Part shown: in pieces, positions 19,140 to 27,472 of the stretch
How positions within the stretch are numbered: position 1 is the stretch's first letter
How the letters are laid out: every line of letters starts with the position of its first letter
Assembly: GCA_958450865.1 (NCBI GenBank)
Contig: CAUDNY010000001.1
Coordinates: 186,001-250,000, forward strand
Length of the DNA stretch: 64,000 nucleotides
Reading direction: 5' to 3'
From: an uncultured Collinsella sp.
GTDB taxonomy: Bacteria > Actinomycetota > Coriobacteriia > Coriobacteriales > Coriobacteriaceae
Notes under the pieces: generated by a model
The model's database searches: none
Told to the model about the DNA's origin: nothing
Seen by the model: the letters and a program-made list of their open reading frames with translations, nothing else
Program-made: the position numbers and the translations under genes

Positions 19140-19359
19140 TGATTTGAGCCTAGCAGCAGCTGGCGAAAACAAACGCCGCCCGCGTGTCATTTCGCAAGCG
19201 GCGCTTGATTTCTGTCCGTACACGTTGATAGACTCCATCGTGCCCGATAGGAGCGGGCGTGTTTTATCCAGAGTCGGGGTAGAGAGTTGGCTCCACGATC
19301 CCAACGCCAACCGGCCAAGAGGCACGGTGGTCCTGCCAACATCGATGAAAGGAGTCCGT

Positions 19360-19782
19360 ATGGACAATTTCTCCGTGCGCAGTGAGCGCAACTTCCACAA
19401 CCTGGTAGCCAAGCCAAAACGAATGCATCTTCTGGACGAGCCGAGCGGCTATGCCTCGGCCATGGTCAAGAGCAGTCTCTCCCATCAGATGCGCTTTACG
19501 GTGCAGGCGCTCGAGGAAGAGCTCTGCGTTGCCGGCGACCCGCACGTACTGCAGATCAAGTTTCTCGGAGATGACTCGCGCGAGCCGTCCAGCTGGGAGT
19601 TCTTTGCTGATGGCGCATGCGTTGCGGACGGATCCGGCGCCTTTGCCCGCGAGTGCTTCTGCGAAGGAGCCGAGGTATTCCTGGACCTGTGCCGCGACGC
19701 CGTACGCGCGACCAAGCTGCGCCAGTGGAGCCAGAGGGAGTATGAGCTGTTGAGCGTGCCACGTGGAATCGTGGGTGCGTAG
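19360..19782 (+). CDS. Hypothetical protein, 140 residues
   Basis: The product (MDNFSVRSERNFHNLVAKPK...) matches no family I recognise. It is soluble, acidic in its C-terminal half and has several cysteines (ARECFCEGA, FLDLCRDAV). AAAGGAG sits six bases before the ATG at 19360, which argues for a real gene and for this start over earlier in-frame codons. It stands alone between the ATPase locus and the phosphorothioation operon. Confidence 0.6.
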   Translation: MDNFSVRSERNFHNLVAKPKRMHLLDEPSGYASAMVKSSLSHQMRFTVQALEEELCVAGDPHVLQIKFLGDDSREPSSWEFFADGACVADGSGAFARECFCEGAEVFLDLCRDAVRATKLRQWSQREYELLSVPRGIVGA

Positions 19783-20106
19783 ACGAACGCAGGCGGTGCC
19801 ATGGTGACGTGCGGCCGTTGCATACCGCTTCTCAAATCACACAAGCGCCAGCGTGGTTCATTCGTGATCAGCAGAACCTTTTGATCACTGCCTACTGAAC
19901 AGGCTGTTACAACGTTTGTAAGCACCCCAAAAGCGAATCAAACACTCGATTTGCCTTTAACAGAGCCCTGTTTAGGAGCCAATCGCAACCATTGATTTTA
20001 CAACTTCTCATTTCGATAAGTCAGATTGTCTGGACTCCAATCATTACGGCGATGGCCCCACAAGAGACTTCTTCATCCACATAATCAATGTCGCTAAAGG
20101 AAAAAG
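19783..20106. other. Intergenic stretch at the left edge of the defence island
   Basis: No complete gene, tRNA or terminator with a T-run is evident. Base composition changes here from GC-rich to AT-richer, marking the island edge. On the minus strand a short open tail (FSFSDIDYVDEEVSCGAIA) at about 20014-20100 looks coding-like but has no start, so it may be a remnant. Confidence 0.5.
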
Positions 20107-21321
20107 TCAGCCCAAGAGTTCAACAACTCCACTTTCGAATGCACGAGGAAATGCAAATGACCTTGACGTACCTCCAAACTCGGCGCTTACATATAAGCCC
20201 GCCTCACCATGCGGAGACCGATTAACACAAGTTACAACGCCTTCTCCAAGGCCGGCATGTCTGAGATGGCTTCCAACCGGAGGAGGGGCTTTGCCAACAG
20301 GAACAGCATGAAGAGCTGAAACCTCCTCAGAGTCCCGTCCATTACTTCCGCCCGCGTTGCCCTCGAGCCAATCCAGAAGGGCAATCGGATCGCCCATCAC
20401 GTCAGATGGAGGGGTCAATATAGAAGTTAGGCTCTTTTTGGCGCTCACATCGTCTAATGAGCTGAAGCCCTCATCGTCGTCTAGTCCGAGACTTTGCGCC
20501 TCCCACTCGAGATCGTCGAGATCGACGCAATCTTCCTGGTCGATTTCCTTAAGCGAGCCATCAATATAGTCATCACCATATCGAGTGGCATAAGTGTTGA
20601 GCACCGCCTCAATCGCTTCATTTTGATCCACGCGGGTAAATGCCGAAAGGTCGACCATGGAAGAATAGTTAACAGAAGGAAAGACAACCTCATAGGCTGC
20701 AATATAGCGCGATAGCGGATATTTATAGTAGTCCCTTATAGCTTCGAATTCTAGAGAATCGAACAAGTCGATCGAGCTCAGAAGTGAGCATGATCCAATA
20801 TGAATTCTTTCGAGCTGCCCAATATCAACTGTGTCAAACGTAAGCCAATCCGAAAGATAGATGGCTACAGAGCCCTCGCCCGTTGCTTGGAGAAACGAGA
20901 GCAAAACGGATTTTTCGCTACGAAAAAAGACGATACTAGGATTATCGTTAAATTTTGAAAAAACCGCATGAATGCCGTAAGCCGCCTCACTACGCATACT
21001 GCCTGCATCTTTTAGATCAACAGCGTAGATATCAATGTCAGTAGACGGCTCTTCGTAATCAGAGCTATAGAAAGCGGCGATCTTCGCACACTTATCAATC
21101 ATGCCTAGCGCGCGCCTGTCCTCATCAGAAAGAAGTTTATCCTCGGGCAAAAGTGAATACACAAGCCTGTCAGACGAACAAGCGGCTATATCAACTTCTT
21201 TGCCCTCGTCCAGATATCCTAAGTTTGAAAAAAACCGCACGGCGGCAGCGTCGATTGGCAGAACAGCCAATTGATCAAACCATTGATATTCATCTTCAAG
21301 CGTTACGGCGCCGTCATTCAA
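20107..21321 (-). CDS. Defence-island protein of unknown function, last gene of the Dnd-like operon
   Basis: This 404-residue acidic protein is not recognised along most of its length. Its last 55 residues (HLRHAGLGEGVVTCV, then YVSAEFGGTSRSFAF) resemble the small beta-barrel Tudor/KOW-like tail seen at the end of UvrD-type helicases. The best start is a TTG at 21321 with AAGGA upstream, five bases after the preceding gene. By position it could be one of the effector subunits of the phosphorothioation system. Confidence 0.6.
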   Translation of the reverse strand: MNDGAVTLEDEYQWFDQLAVLPIDAAAVRFFSNLGYLDEGKEVDIAACSSDRLVYSLLPEDKLLSDEDRRALGMIDKCAKIAAFYSSDYEEPSTDIDIYAVDLKDAGSMRSEAAYGIHAVFSKFNDNPSIVFFRSEKSVLLSFLQATGEGSVAIYLSDWLTFDTVDIGQLERIHIGSCSLLSSIDLFDSLEFEAIRDYYKYPLSRYIAAYEVVFPSVNYSSMVDLSAFTRVDQNEAIEAVLNTYATRYGDDYIDGSLKEIDQEDCVDLDDLEWEAQSLGLDDDEGFSSLDDVSAKKSLTSILTPPSDVMGDPIALLDWLEGNAGGSNGRDSEEVSALHAVPVGKAPPPVGSHLRHAGLGEGVVTCVNRSPHGEAGLYVSAEFGGTSRSFAFPRAFESGVVELLG

Positions 21322-21326
21322 CGCAT

Positions 21327-21842
21327 CTATCCTTGCACAAGAGACTCTATTTTATCTGAAAAATCAACATCATCAAGCTCGTCTTTAAAAGTCTCCATGA
21401 CATCCATGGCGCGATCGAGGTACTCGTCTGCCGTTACACCGTGACCGTCTATGAACTGCTCATACATCTCTTCAATTCCCCCACGCACATACGAATTGAA
21501 AAGTTCCATATTGGCGACCAGCTTACCAGGAGCGGCATCGTCCGCATCGTCACGGAATGCACGATTGATCCTCTCTTGTACATCAAGATTTGATGTCTCA
21601 TCAAGCAGCATTACAAGACGATACAAGAGAACACATTTATTGCGCTCTCTTTGCAGGGTATCGGCAAGAATGTTCGCCGTAGCGTCTCCGGAGTCTTTCT
21701 CAGCTCGACGGTTGTGCAAAAGGCCAAAAATAGCACCGTTCATATAGACATCAACGTAGCGGGCATACAGCTTTGCGTCGTCTCTAAAGTACTTAACATA
21801 GGTGGCGTGTTTGCCGGTCAGCGTGATATCGCGTTCAAACAT
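21327..21842 (-). CDS. Small protein in the DndE position
   Basis: The 171-residue protein starts MFERDITLTGKHATYVKYF and is mostly helical and charged. Its ATG abuts the dndD stop with no gap, so the two are almost certainly made together. In Dnd operons dndE follows dndD, but canonical DndE is shorter and I cannot see its signature. I therefore treat this as a DndD partner of unknown fold. Confidence 0.6.
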   Translation of the reverse strand: MFERDITLTGKHATYVKYFRDDAKLYARYVDVYMNGAIFGLLHNRRAEKDSGDATANILADTLQRERNKCVLLYRLVMLLDETSNLDVQERINRAFRDDADDAAPGKLVANMELFNSYVRGGIEEMYEQFIDGHGVTADEYLDRAMDVMETFKDELDDVDFSDKIESLVQG

Positions 21843-23825
21843 TTATGCCTCCACCAGTTTCGAATGTTGTTCGCTTATCTTTGAAAGCACATAGCTGGCG
21901 CCAACTCGGCCTTCAAGCACGGGCTTGGCATAACGCCAATCTTTATTCATCACGAACATAATGACCTGCTCCGAAGCCATAGGCAGCTCTTTCGAAATGT
22001 TTGCTATGTGGGTCTCATCGGTGTTCGAGAATGGCGCATCCATCACAAGCGGGTACGGTTCCGAGGAAAGATCGTATTCCTGCTTGCCAAGTTTAGTCAC
22101 GACCTTATCCTTTGCAATTGAGACGAGTCCAGCTATGAATGCGAAGTTCTTGACTCTATTAAGACCCTCTGATTCGCCAGTTATCTTACTCGTGCCATTT
22201 AGATCAGTAACTAGGTTTACTTGATAGTTCGCATCGATAACAACGCGCCTTTTGCCGTGATACATCTTTTCGAAGATAGCGTTTACCCGTTCTTGCAGGG
22301 TTTCACGAATCTCAGATTCTTTCTCAGAATAAGTTTCATCAAGCCATTGAGATATGGCTTCGGCATATCTGATATAGCGGATAATTTTTTTATTCTTGTT
22401 AGAGGCGACAGAAAAAAGCTCATAAGTCTTTCGTGCCTTTTCAGCCTTAGCCTTCAGAGCGCCGTCCTCTCGCATGAGCGCATCGCGCTGATTCACCTTC
22501 TTCCTGATTTGCTTTTTGACGTCATTTCTTGCTGCCTCATATCGGCCGAGATCTGGAAGTTCTTCTATTTTAGAGCTGAGTGAGTCGATATCGTCGTGCG
22601 CTTGATCGATGCGTTGTGACGTTGTATAGATATTTGCCTTGCGGTCATTCATGCTATCAAGGATGCGACTGACATCGCCGGCTAGATTGACGATGTCTCC
22701 CCGGAAGTTTTTGACCGCGTTTCCGATAGACTCCGGCGGACAATAGCGCATTTCTGTTTTGATATGCTCCACAGCGTCCGCATGCTCACTGAACTTCAGA
22801 CCGCAAATGCAAACCCCTCTTTCGAGAATCTCCTCTAGGGCTGGCCTAGTCAAATCCTTGATCCCTTTATCGTCGAGCTCGGCATCCTTCAACAGGAGCT
22901 CTGCCTTATTGACGAGAGGCCCAATGAAGTAACGGAGAGAATTATCGCTGAAATCGCGCCTCAGAAGGCTCTTGGTCTTTTCTACTGCTGCCTCATCGCG
23001 AGATACTTCGGCCTCGAGCTTCATTTTCTTAGCTTGCAGCGCTTTTGTATCCTCGTTATTTCGAAGCTTCTCATCAAGTTGCGCCTTCTGCGCATTCAAT
23101 TGTTCCAGCTCGCCGTCACACTCAACAAGCTGATTTTTTATCGCTTCACACCTATCAGTCGCGTCCTGCATAATCCTAAGAGCTTGAGCTGCCCGTTCGT
23201 CGCCATCCTGGTCCATGGAATCGTAAAGCTTTCCGATAACAGAGCGTTTGTGGCTCTTATCGCCGAGGTGCTTCGTGGCATTGTAGAGCACAGACAGGCC
23301 AACAAGGTCTTTGACGGAGGAGCTAAGGTCCTTTCTTGTGCTGACGGACGCAACGCGTTCCGTATCAAAGAAGAAATAGCTCGAGAGGTCTTCTGGAAGG
23401 ATCGACTTAATGACCTCATCGACTTTACCTGGATTAATCGGCTCGGATTGCCCGTCTGGCCTGAAAAAGCTCATTTTCTTCGTAGGCGCGTCGCCTCGTA
23501 CGTTTCCGCCAATCTTTGAATAAGTCTGCTTTCTCAAAAGAGAGTAGAGCCGATTATTATGAACAAGCTCGATCTCGACCTCAACGTCAGCAGTCTCACC
23601 ATTTCCCATCCTATCTGCGACGTCGTAGTTCAGAAGCATTTCCGGATTGAGTAGGTTTACCTTTCCGTAAAAGCACCAGTTAAAAGCTTGAAGCAGTGTA
23701 GTCTTGCCGAACGTGTTGTCGCCAAGGATAACGGTGACGTTCTTATCACCGTCAACCGAGAACTCAACACGCTGAGCTCCTTCGTACTGTCTGAAGTTTA
23801 ATAAGCGAAGTGATTTGAGCAGCAT
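21843..23825 (-). CDS. dndD: DndD-like SMC/Rad50-type ATPase of DNA phosphorothioation
   Basis: This 660-residue protein has an N-terminal P-loop (GDNTFGKTT, residues 35-43), FFFDTERV, long coiled coils, a central zinc-hook-like CICG, and a C-terminal ATPase half (LNRVKNFAFIAGL, LVMDAPFSNTDE). This is the DndD layout. DndD works with DndC and DndE in replacing a backbone oxygen with sulfur. AGGAG precedes the ATG. It is eight bases after the 57-residue ORF and abuts the next gene. Confidence 0.85.
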   Translation of the reverse strand: MLLKSLRLLNFRQYEGAQRVEFSVDGDKNVTVILGDNTFGKTTLLQAFNWCFYGKVNLLNPEMLLNYDVADRMGNGETADVEVEIELVHNNRLYSLLRKQTYSKIGGNVRGDAPTKKMSFFRPDGQSEPINPGKVDEVIKSILPEDLSSYFFFDTERVASVSTRKDLSSSVKDLVGLSVLYNATKHLGDKSHKRSVIGKLYDSMDQDGDERAAQALRIMQDATDRCEAIKNQLVECDGELEQLNAQKAQLDEKLRNNEDTKALQAKKMKLEAEVSRDEAAVEKTKSLLRRDFSDNSLRYFIGPLVNKAELLLKDAELDDKGIKDLTRPALEEILERGVCICGLKFSEHADAVEHIKTEMRYCPPESIGNAVKNFRGDIVNLAGDVSRILDSMNDRKANIYTTSQRIDQAHDDIDSLSSKIEELPDLGRYEAARNDVKKQIRKKVNQRDALMREDGALKAKAEKARKTYELFSVASNKNKKIIRYIRYAEAISQWLDETYSEKESEIRETLQERVNAIFEKMYHGKRRVVIDANYQVNLVTDLNGTSKITGESEGLNRVKNFAFIAGLVSIAKDKVVTKLGKQEYDLSSEPYPLVMDAPFSNTDETHIANISKELPMASEQVIMFVMNKDWRYAKPVLEGRVGASYVLSKISEQHSKLVEA

Positions 23826-23833
23826 TGGTTCTC

Positions 23834-24007
23834 CTAGTAAGTTTTATCGGCGACACTCTTGATGGTGTTGGTGATTAAATCAATCATTCCATCGTTGGTC
23901 TTCGCTCGCGTGTTGTTATTATTGCGCTCAGCTTCGAGAATCATGTATTTCATCTGGTCGAGTTTTTTCTCGTCAATCTCAATGGATGCGATATCTGCTT
24001 TAGACAT
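23834..24007 (-). CDS. 57-residue protein inside the Dnd-like operon
   Basis: The small product (MSKADIASIEIDEKKLDQMK...) is charged, asparagine-rich in the middle (ERNNNNTRAK) and probably helical at both ends. Its ATG overlaps the helicase stop (ATGTCTAA), which indicates coupled translation and supports a real gene. Its function is unknown. It could be a small subunit bridging the helicase and DndD. Confidence 0.6.
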   Translation of the reverse strand: MSKADIASIEIDEKKLDQMKYMILEAERNNNNTRAKTNDGMIDLITNTIKSVADKTY

Positions 24008-26192
24008 AGTCTGTCTCCTCGCCGTCAGGTTTAATATCGAATGCAATCGTCAACTCAGTCGTCGCGTTAATAGTCTCCGCAGGGTTCTCCGCAATTGCGG
24101 CAAAGTCCTTCATTCGAGCAAGCTCTCTGGATACAAGGGACTTCGAAGAAGCCGCGATATCGGGTGGGTAGTCTCCGATGTCTTCTGCGGGCATGGGAAG
24201 GGTGACGAAGTCGTAGATGGTTGCAGAGCGCTTTCCCTCAGCAAGTCTCAGAACACGCCCGCGTCTTTGGATGTACTCCTTGGGATTGGTGCTACTCGCG
24301 AGAATGAAAGCAGTCTCAATAGAGGGAATGTTGACTCCTTCATCGAGGCATCGAATAGCGACGAGCGCTTGCATTTGCTTTCCTTCGGCAAATTCTTTTT
24401 GAAGCAGCTTCCTTTTCTCCGCATTCTCCCGTGAAGTGAACTGAGACACCTTCATATGGAGCTCATTGCCAAGCATGGATGAGACAGCGTCAATCTGACG
24501 TATTTCTCCTTCTTCTGGGCAATCTTCCATATAGCCAGGGTCCTGAATAGTTGTTGACCCGCAGTAGACGAGCATATGGTTCTTGTCGACAAAGCCTCGC
24601 ATCAGCTCTTTAAGCTTATTCACTTTTGCGTTAGCGCCCGCAACGAGGGCGGCGCGCTTGATCAGAAGCATCTTTGCGTGTTCCGTTAGTTCAGTTTTAC
24701 TTTTTGCGCCAGTCGAGGCGACTGCCTTTGCGATTTCCTTCGACAGCGCGACGTATTGTTCTAGCTCATCCGATTCGAGGTAAACGAAGACCGGGTGATA
24801 GTAGTATGGCGTCAGCATATGGTTTCTGATTGCATCCTCGAGAGAGTATTCGATGCATTTCTCGCCGAAGAAATCGAAAAGGGCCTTGGTCCCGTCCTCG
24901 TCTCCATAACGCTCAATCGTCGCAGACAGCCCGAGCCTGTATCGAAAATTTCTTGGCAATGCCTTGGCCGACTTCTCCGCACCGAGGTTATGGGCCTCAT
25001 CGACAACAATTAGGCAACTGCCATTAAGCTTGCCAATCTGCTCTTGCATGAAGGGCAGTCCGAAAGTTGCGTTAGTCGTTACGATACAAAAACGTCGAAT
25101 TGCTCCGAGCTTGAATCCCCCAACAGTATTACGAACCCTGTCTTTCCAGTTTTTTTGCTTTGAGGCAGAGTGGCATACGATGGGTTTCATCCCAAAAGCA
25201 AGGATATCCTCTTTCCATTGCTCAACCAAATGCTGGTATGGACAAACTATGACAACGCCAAGATTATGATCAACAGTTTCGGAAAGTCGACAGACAGCCG
25301 CGAGGGCGGTCAGCGTTTTGCCCGTGCCTGTCGCCATATCGAAGATGCCCCTGAAGTCGTTGGCTTCCCAGTTTCCGACAGCTTCTTTCTGGTAATCGCG
25401 AATTCCGTCACGAAACCATTCCGGGAGTCTCGGAATATCATCATTCGGTTCCGTTGCGGCCGCCTTATCTTCTTCATTCATGCCATCCGGCGTAATCTCG
25501 CATGCGCTGGGATCGATACCATCGCTAATCTTGTACCGGTCGACAATGGCTTGGCTTACTTGGGGAAAGTCAACTACAGTGACGCCTGGCTCGTAATCGC
25601 CCCACATCGCAGTAAACGCAGAGACCTTGTCGTTCACGCGGTCGGCGTCTTGGGACCAGGACGTGTAAACATCGATCGATTCGTAGTTGCAGTGAAAAGC
25701 GTTCTCGGACTCGTTCATGGAACCAGAGAAGGCAACGATATTGCCGTCGGCGTCATACATCAATCCGAGCTTCTCATGGAACATACCCATTTCGCCATCT
25801 CGTTCAAGAAAAGCGATTTTAATCGTTAGAACGCCAGAAGCGATAAGATTTGAAAGAAGATTCAGACGTGCCTGCTCAAACTTGCCCTTAGGCTTGTCGA
25901 GCTCGCGGAGCAAGGCCTCTATAATTACATCATCGCGCCGGGAAACGCCGTCTCGAATGGCTTCAATGTCGGCGTCCGATAAACGAGGAGAAGCGATTAC
26001 CTCAATCGTACCGTTATTCTTGATGAGGCCCTTAAGACCCTCGGTAAGACTAATTAACGCGGAAGACGAAAAGAAGCCAACCGCACGTCTATAGAGGACC
26101 GCTTGGGAAAGAAGTGGCGTATAGAAATCACGGACAACATCGCGCGATAGCGATCGATATTCTCTTCTGATATCCAAATCAACAAAGCTCAC
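24000..26192 (-). CDS. PLD-domain SF2 helicase of the phosphorothioation system
   Basis: The 730-residue protein joins an N-terminal phospholipase D-like module (FHEKLGLMYDADGN and FSGSMNES, an HxK..D..GSxN motif) to a superfamily 2 helicase (MATGTGKT, VVDEAHNLG, QRRGRVLR). Such fusions are restriction-type effectors in phosphorothioation islands. I start at the GTG at 26192, seven bases after GGAGGT. An earlier TTG lies upstream of a strong promoter and is rejected. It is likely the DNA-acting effector. Confidence 0.82.
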   Translation of the reverse strand: MSFVDLDIRREYRSLSRDVVRDFYTPLLSQAVLYRRAVGFFSSSALISLTEGLKGLIKNNGTIEVIASPRLSDADIEAIRDGVSRRDDVIIEALLRELDKPKGKFEQARLNLLSNLIASGVLTIKIAFLERDGEMGMFHEKLGLMYDADGNIVAFSGSMNESENAFHCNYESIDVYTSWSQDADRVNDKVSAFTAMWGDYEPGVTVVDFPQVSQAIVDRYKISDGIDPSACEITPDGMNEEDKAAATEPNDDIPRLPEWFRDGIRDYQKEAVGNWEANDFRGIFDMATGTGKTLTALAAVCRLSETVDHNLGVVIVCPYQHLVEQWKEDILAFGMKPIVCHSASKQKNWKDRVRNTVGGFKLGAIRRFCIVTTNATFGLPFMQEQIGKLNGSCLIVVDEAHNLGAEKSAKALPRNFRYRLGLSATIERYGDEDGTKALFDFFGEKCIEYSLEDAIRNHMLTPYYYHPVFVYLESDELEQYVALSKEIAKAVASTGAKSKTELTEHAKMLLIKRAALVAGANAKVNKLKELMRGFVDKNHMLVYCGSTTIQDPGYMEDCPEEGEIRQIDAVSSMLGNELHMKVSQFTSRENAEKRKLLQKEFAEGKQMQALVAIRCLDEGVNIPSIETAFILASSTNPKEYIQRRGRVLRLAEGKRSATIYDFVTLPMPAEDIGDYPPDIAASSKSLVSRELARMKDFAAIAENPAETINATTELTIAFDIKPDGEETDYV

Positions 26193-26220
26193 CGAAACAC
26201 CTCCGTCTGACGATTTATTT

Positions 26221-26248
26221 ATTATAAGGCGGCTTACAGGCTTGTCAG
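26221..26248 (-). promoter_or_regulatory. Strong internal promoter before the PLD-helicase gene
   Basis: Reading the minus strand, CTGACA (five of six) is followed after 16 bases by a perfect TATAAT. The helicase GTG start lies about 28 bases past the -10. This divides the Dnd-like cluster into two transcription units: dndC to dndA, and helicase to the 404-residue protein. Confidence 0.75.
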
Positions 26249-26251
26249 ACA

Positions 26252-26279
26252 ATAAGTGACTTATCCACTGGGGATAAGT
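26252..26279. promoter_or_regulatory. Overlapping palindromes upstream of the internal promoter
   Basis: ATAAGT and ACTTAT half-sites form two overlapping palindromes: ATAAGT-G-ACTTAT, and ACTTATCC with GGATAAGT around a five-base loop. They lie just upstream of the -35 of the internal promoter. This is a plausible operator with three half-sites. Confidence 0.5.
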
Positions 26280-26318
26280 TCGGCAGATGGTTTGGTTTTA
26301 TCAATGGGCGGCTATTTT

Positions 26319-27470
26319 TTATTCATCGATGACGTCCAACGCTCGTTCCAGTGCCTCGAACTCGGGGTCGCCGGTCAAAGCGCTCACGCTGAAGCGAATT
26401 GTTCCAGCAGGAAGAGTGCCGAGAAAACGATGGGCGTATGGGGCACATTGAATGCCGGAACGCACGGCAACCCCGCATCGGCCAAGGACCATTTCCCCTT
26501 CGTCCGGTGAGTACCCGTCAAAGAGAGTAGACACAACACCTATCCTCTCGCATTCCATGCTTTCGCCGACAAGAGAACAGAACCCGGCGACCCTCAGGTA
26601 CTCCAAAAGCCTGTCCCGATTCTCCATTTCGATTTTGCGAATCGCTTCCAATCCCTGCTCGAGCAGCCAATCGGTGGACGCCTTAAGCCCAGCGATTGCA
26701 TACGTATTCTGGCTTCCGACCTCTTCCATCTGGACGATATTCTCAGGGAGGCGCTGCTCGACCGAGTTGATGCCATTCCCGCCGAATAAGACGGGCCTGA
26801 GCTTGGCTCCGCGTTTGCAAAAAAAGCCTCCGATGCCAAATGGACCATATAAGGTCTTATGGCCTGCGAAGACTGCGAAATCAAACAAATCGCTGGAAAG
26901 CTGAAGCGGGAGCAGACCAGCAGTCTGGCTCATATCGATAACGGTCGTTGCGCTATAGGCTTTAGCCATTCGCGCCACAGTCTCTACAGGAACGACCGCG
27001 CCGCATACGTTGCTAGCGTGAGCCATCACAACGAGCCTCGGCGGCTGGGCAGCAAAGGCTTCCTCGATTTCCTCATATCGAGGCATAAACGTTTCGGCAT
27101 CGAAGGGCAGCACTTTGATCTTTATGCCAGTCATTTCGGCCAAATGGAATAAAGGCCTGGTTACAGCGTTGTGCTCAAAGGGCGTGCAATAAACAACGTC
27201 ATCTTTGGCGAGATTCAAGCCGAGGAGAATGCGGTTTAGGGCATCGGTCGCCGAAGCCGTGAAAATGATCTCGTCTGCAGGACAACCATAGAGCTTCTTC
27301 AGGTTGCTCTTTGCTGCTTTGGCGATTTCGCCGGCGGCAACGGCCAGAGCGTTGCCGCCCCTGCCGATATTGCCGCCAGAATTGCGATAAAAAGAGTCAG
27401 CATAGTCATAGACGACACTCGGCTTTGGGAAGGTGGTCGCCGCATTATCGAAATAAGCTGTTTCTGGCAT
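26319..27470 (-). CDS. dndA: DndA-like cysteine desulfurase
   Basis: This 383-residue class V aminotransferase-fold enzyme supplies sulfur from cysteine. It has YFDNAATTFPKP, the PLP lysine in FAGHKTLYGPFG and the active cysteine in VRSGIQCAPYAH. It is embedded between phosphorothioation genes, so its sulfur most likely goes to DndC. The start is the ATG at 27470, just past the ATPase stop; a TTG three codons earlier is too close to the GGAGG. Confidence 0.88.
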   Translation of the reverse strand: MPETAYFDNAATTFPKPSVVYDYADSFYRNSGGNIGRGGNALAVAAGEIAKAAKSNLKKLYGCPADEIIFTASATDALNRILLGLNLAKDDVVYCTPFEHNAVTRPLFHLAEMTGIKIKVLPFDAETFMPRYEEIEEAFAAQPPRLVVMAHASNVCGAVVPVETVARMAKAYSATTVIDMSQTAGLLPLQLSSDLFDFAVFAGHKTLYGPFGIGGFFCKRGAKLRPVLFGGNGINSVEQRLPENIVQMEEVGSQNTYAIAGLKASTDWLLEQGLEAIRKIEMENRDRLLEYLRVAGFCSLVGESMECERIGVVSTLFDGYSPDEGEMVLGRCGVAVRSGIQCAPYAHRFLGTLPAGTIRFSVSALTGDPEFEALERALDVIDE

Positions 27471-27472
27471 AG

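Noticed and set aside
21327..21842. Firm DndE assignment for the 171-residue protein
   Set aside because: The position fits, but it is longer than DndE and the family signature is not visible, so only the position is reported.
24000..26252. TTG at 26252 as the helicase start
   Set aside because: It lies upstream of the strong TATAAT promoter and lacks a ribosome site, while the GTG at 26192 has GGAGGT seven bases away.
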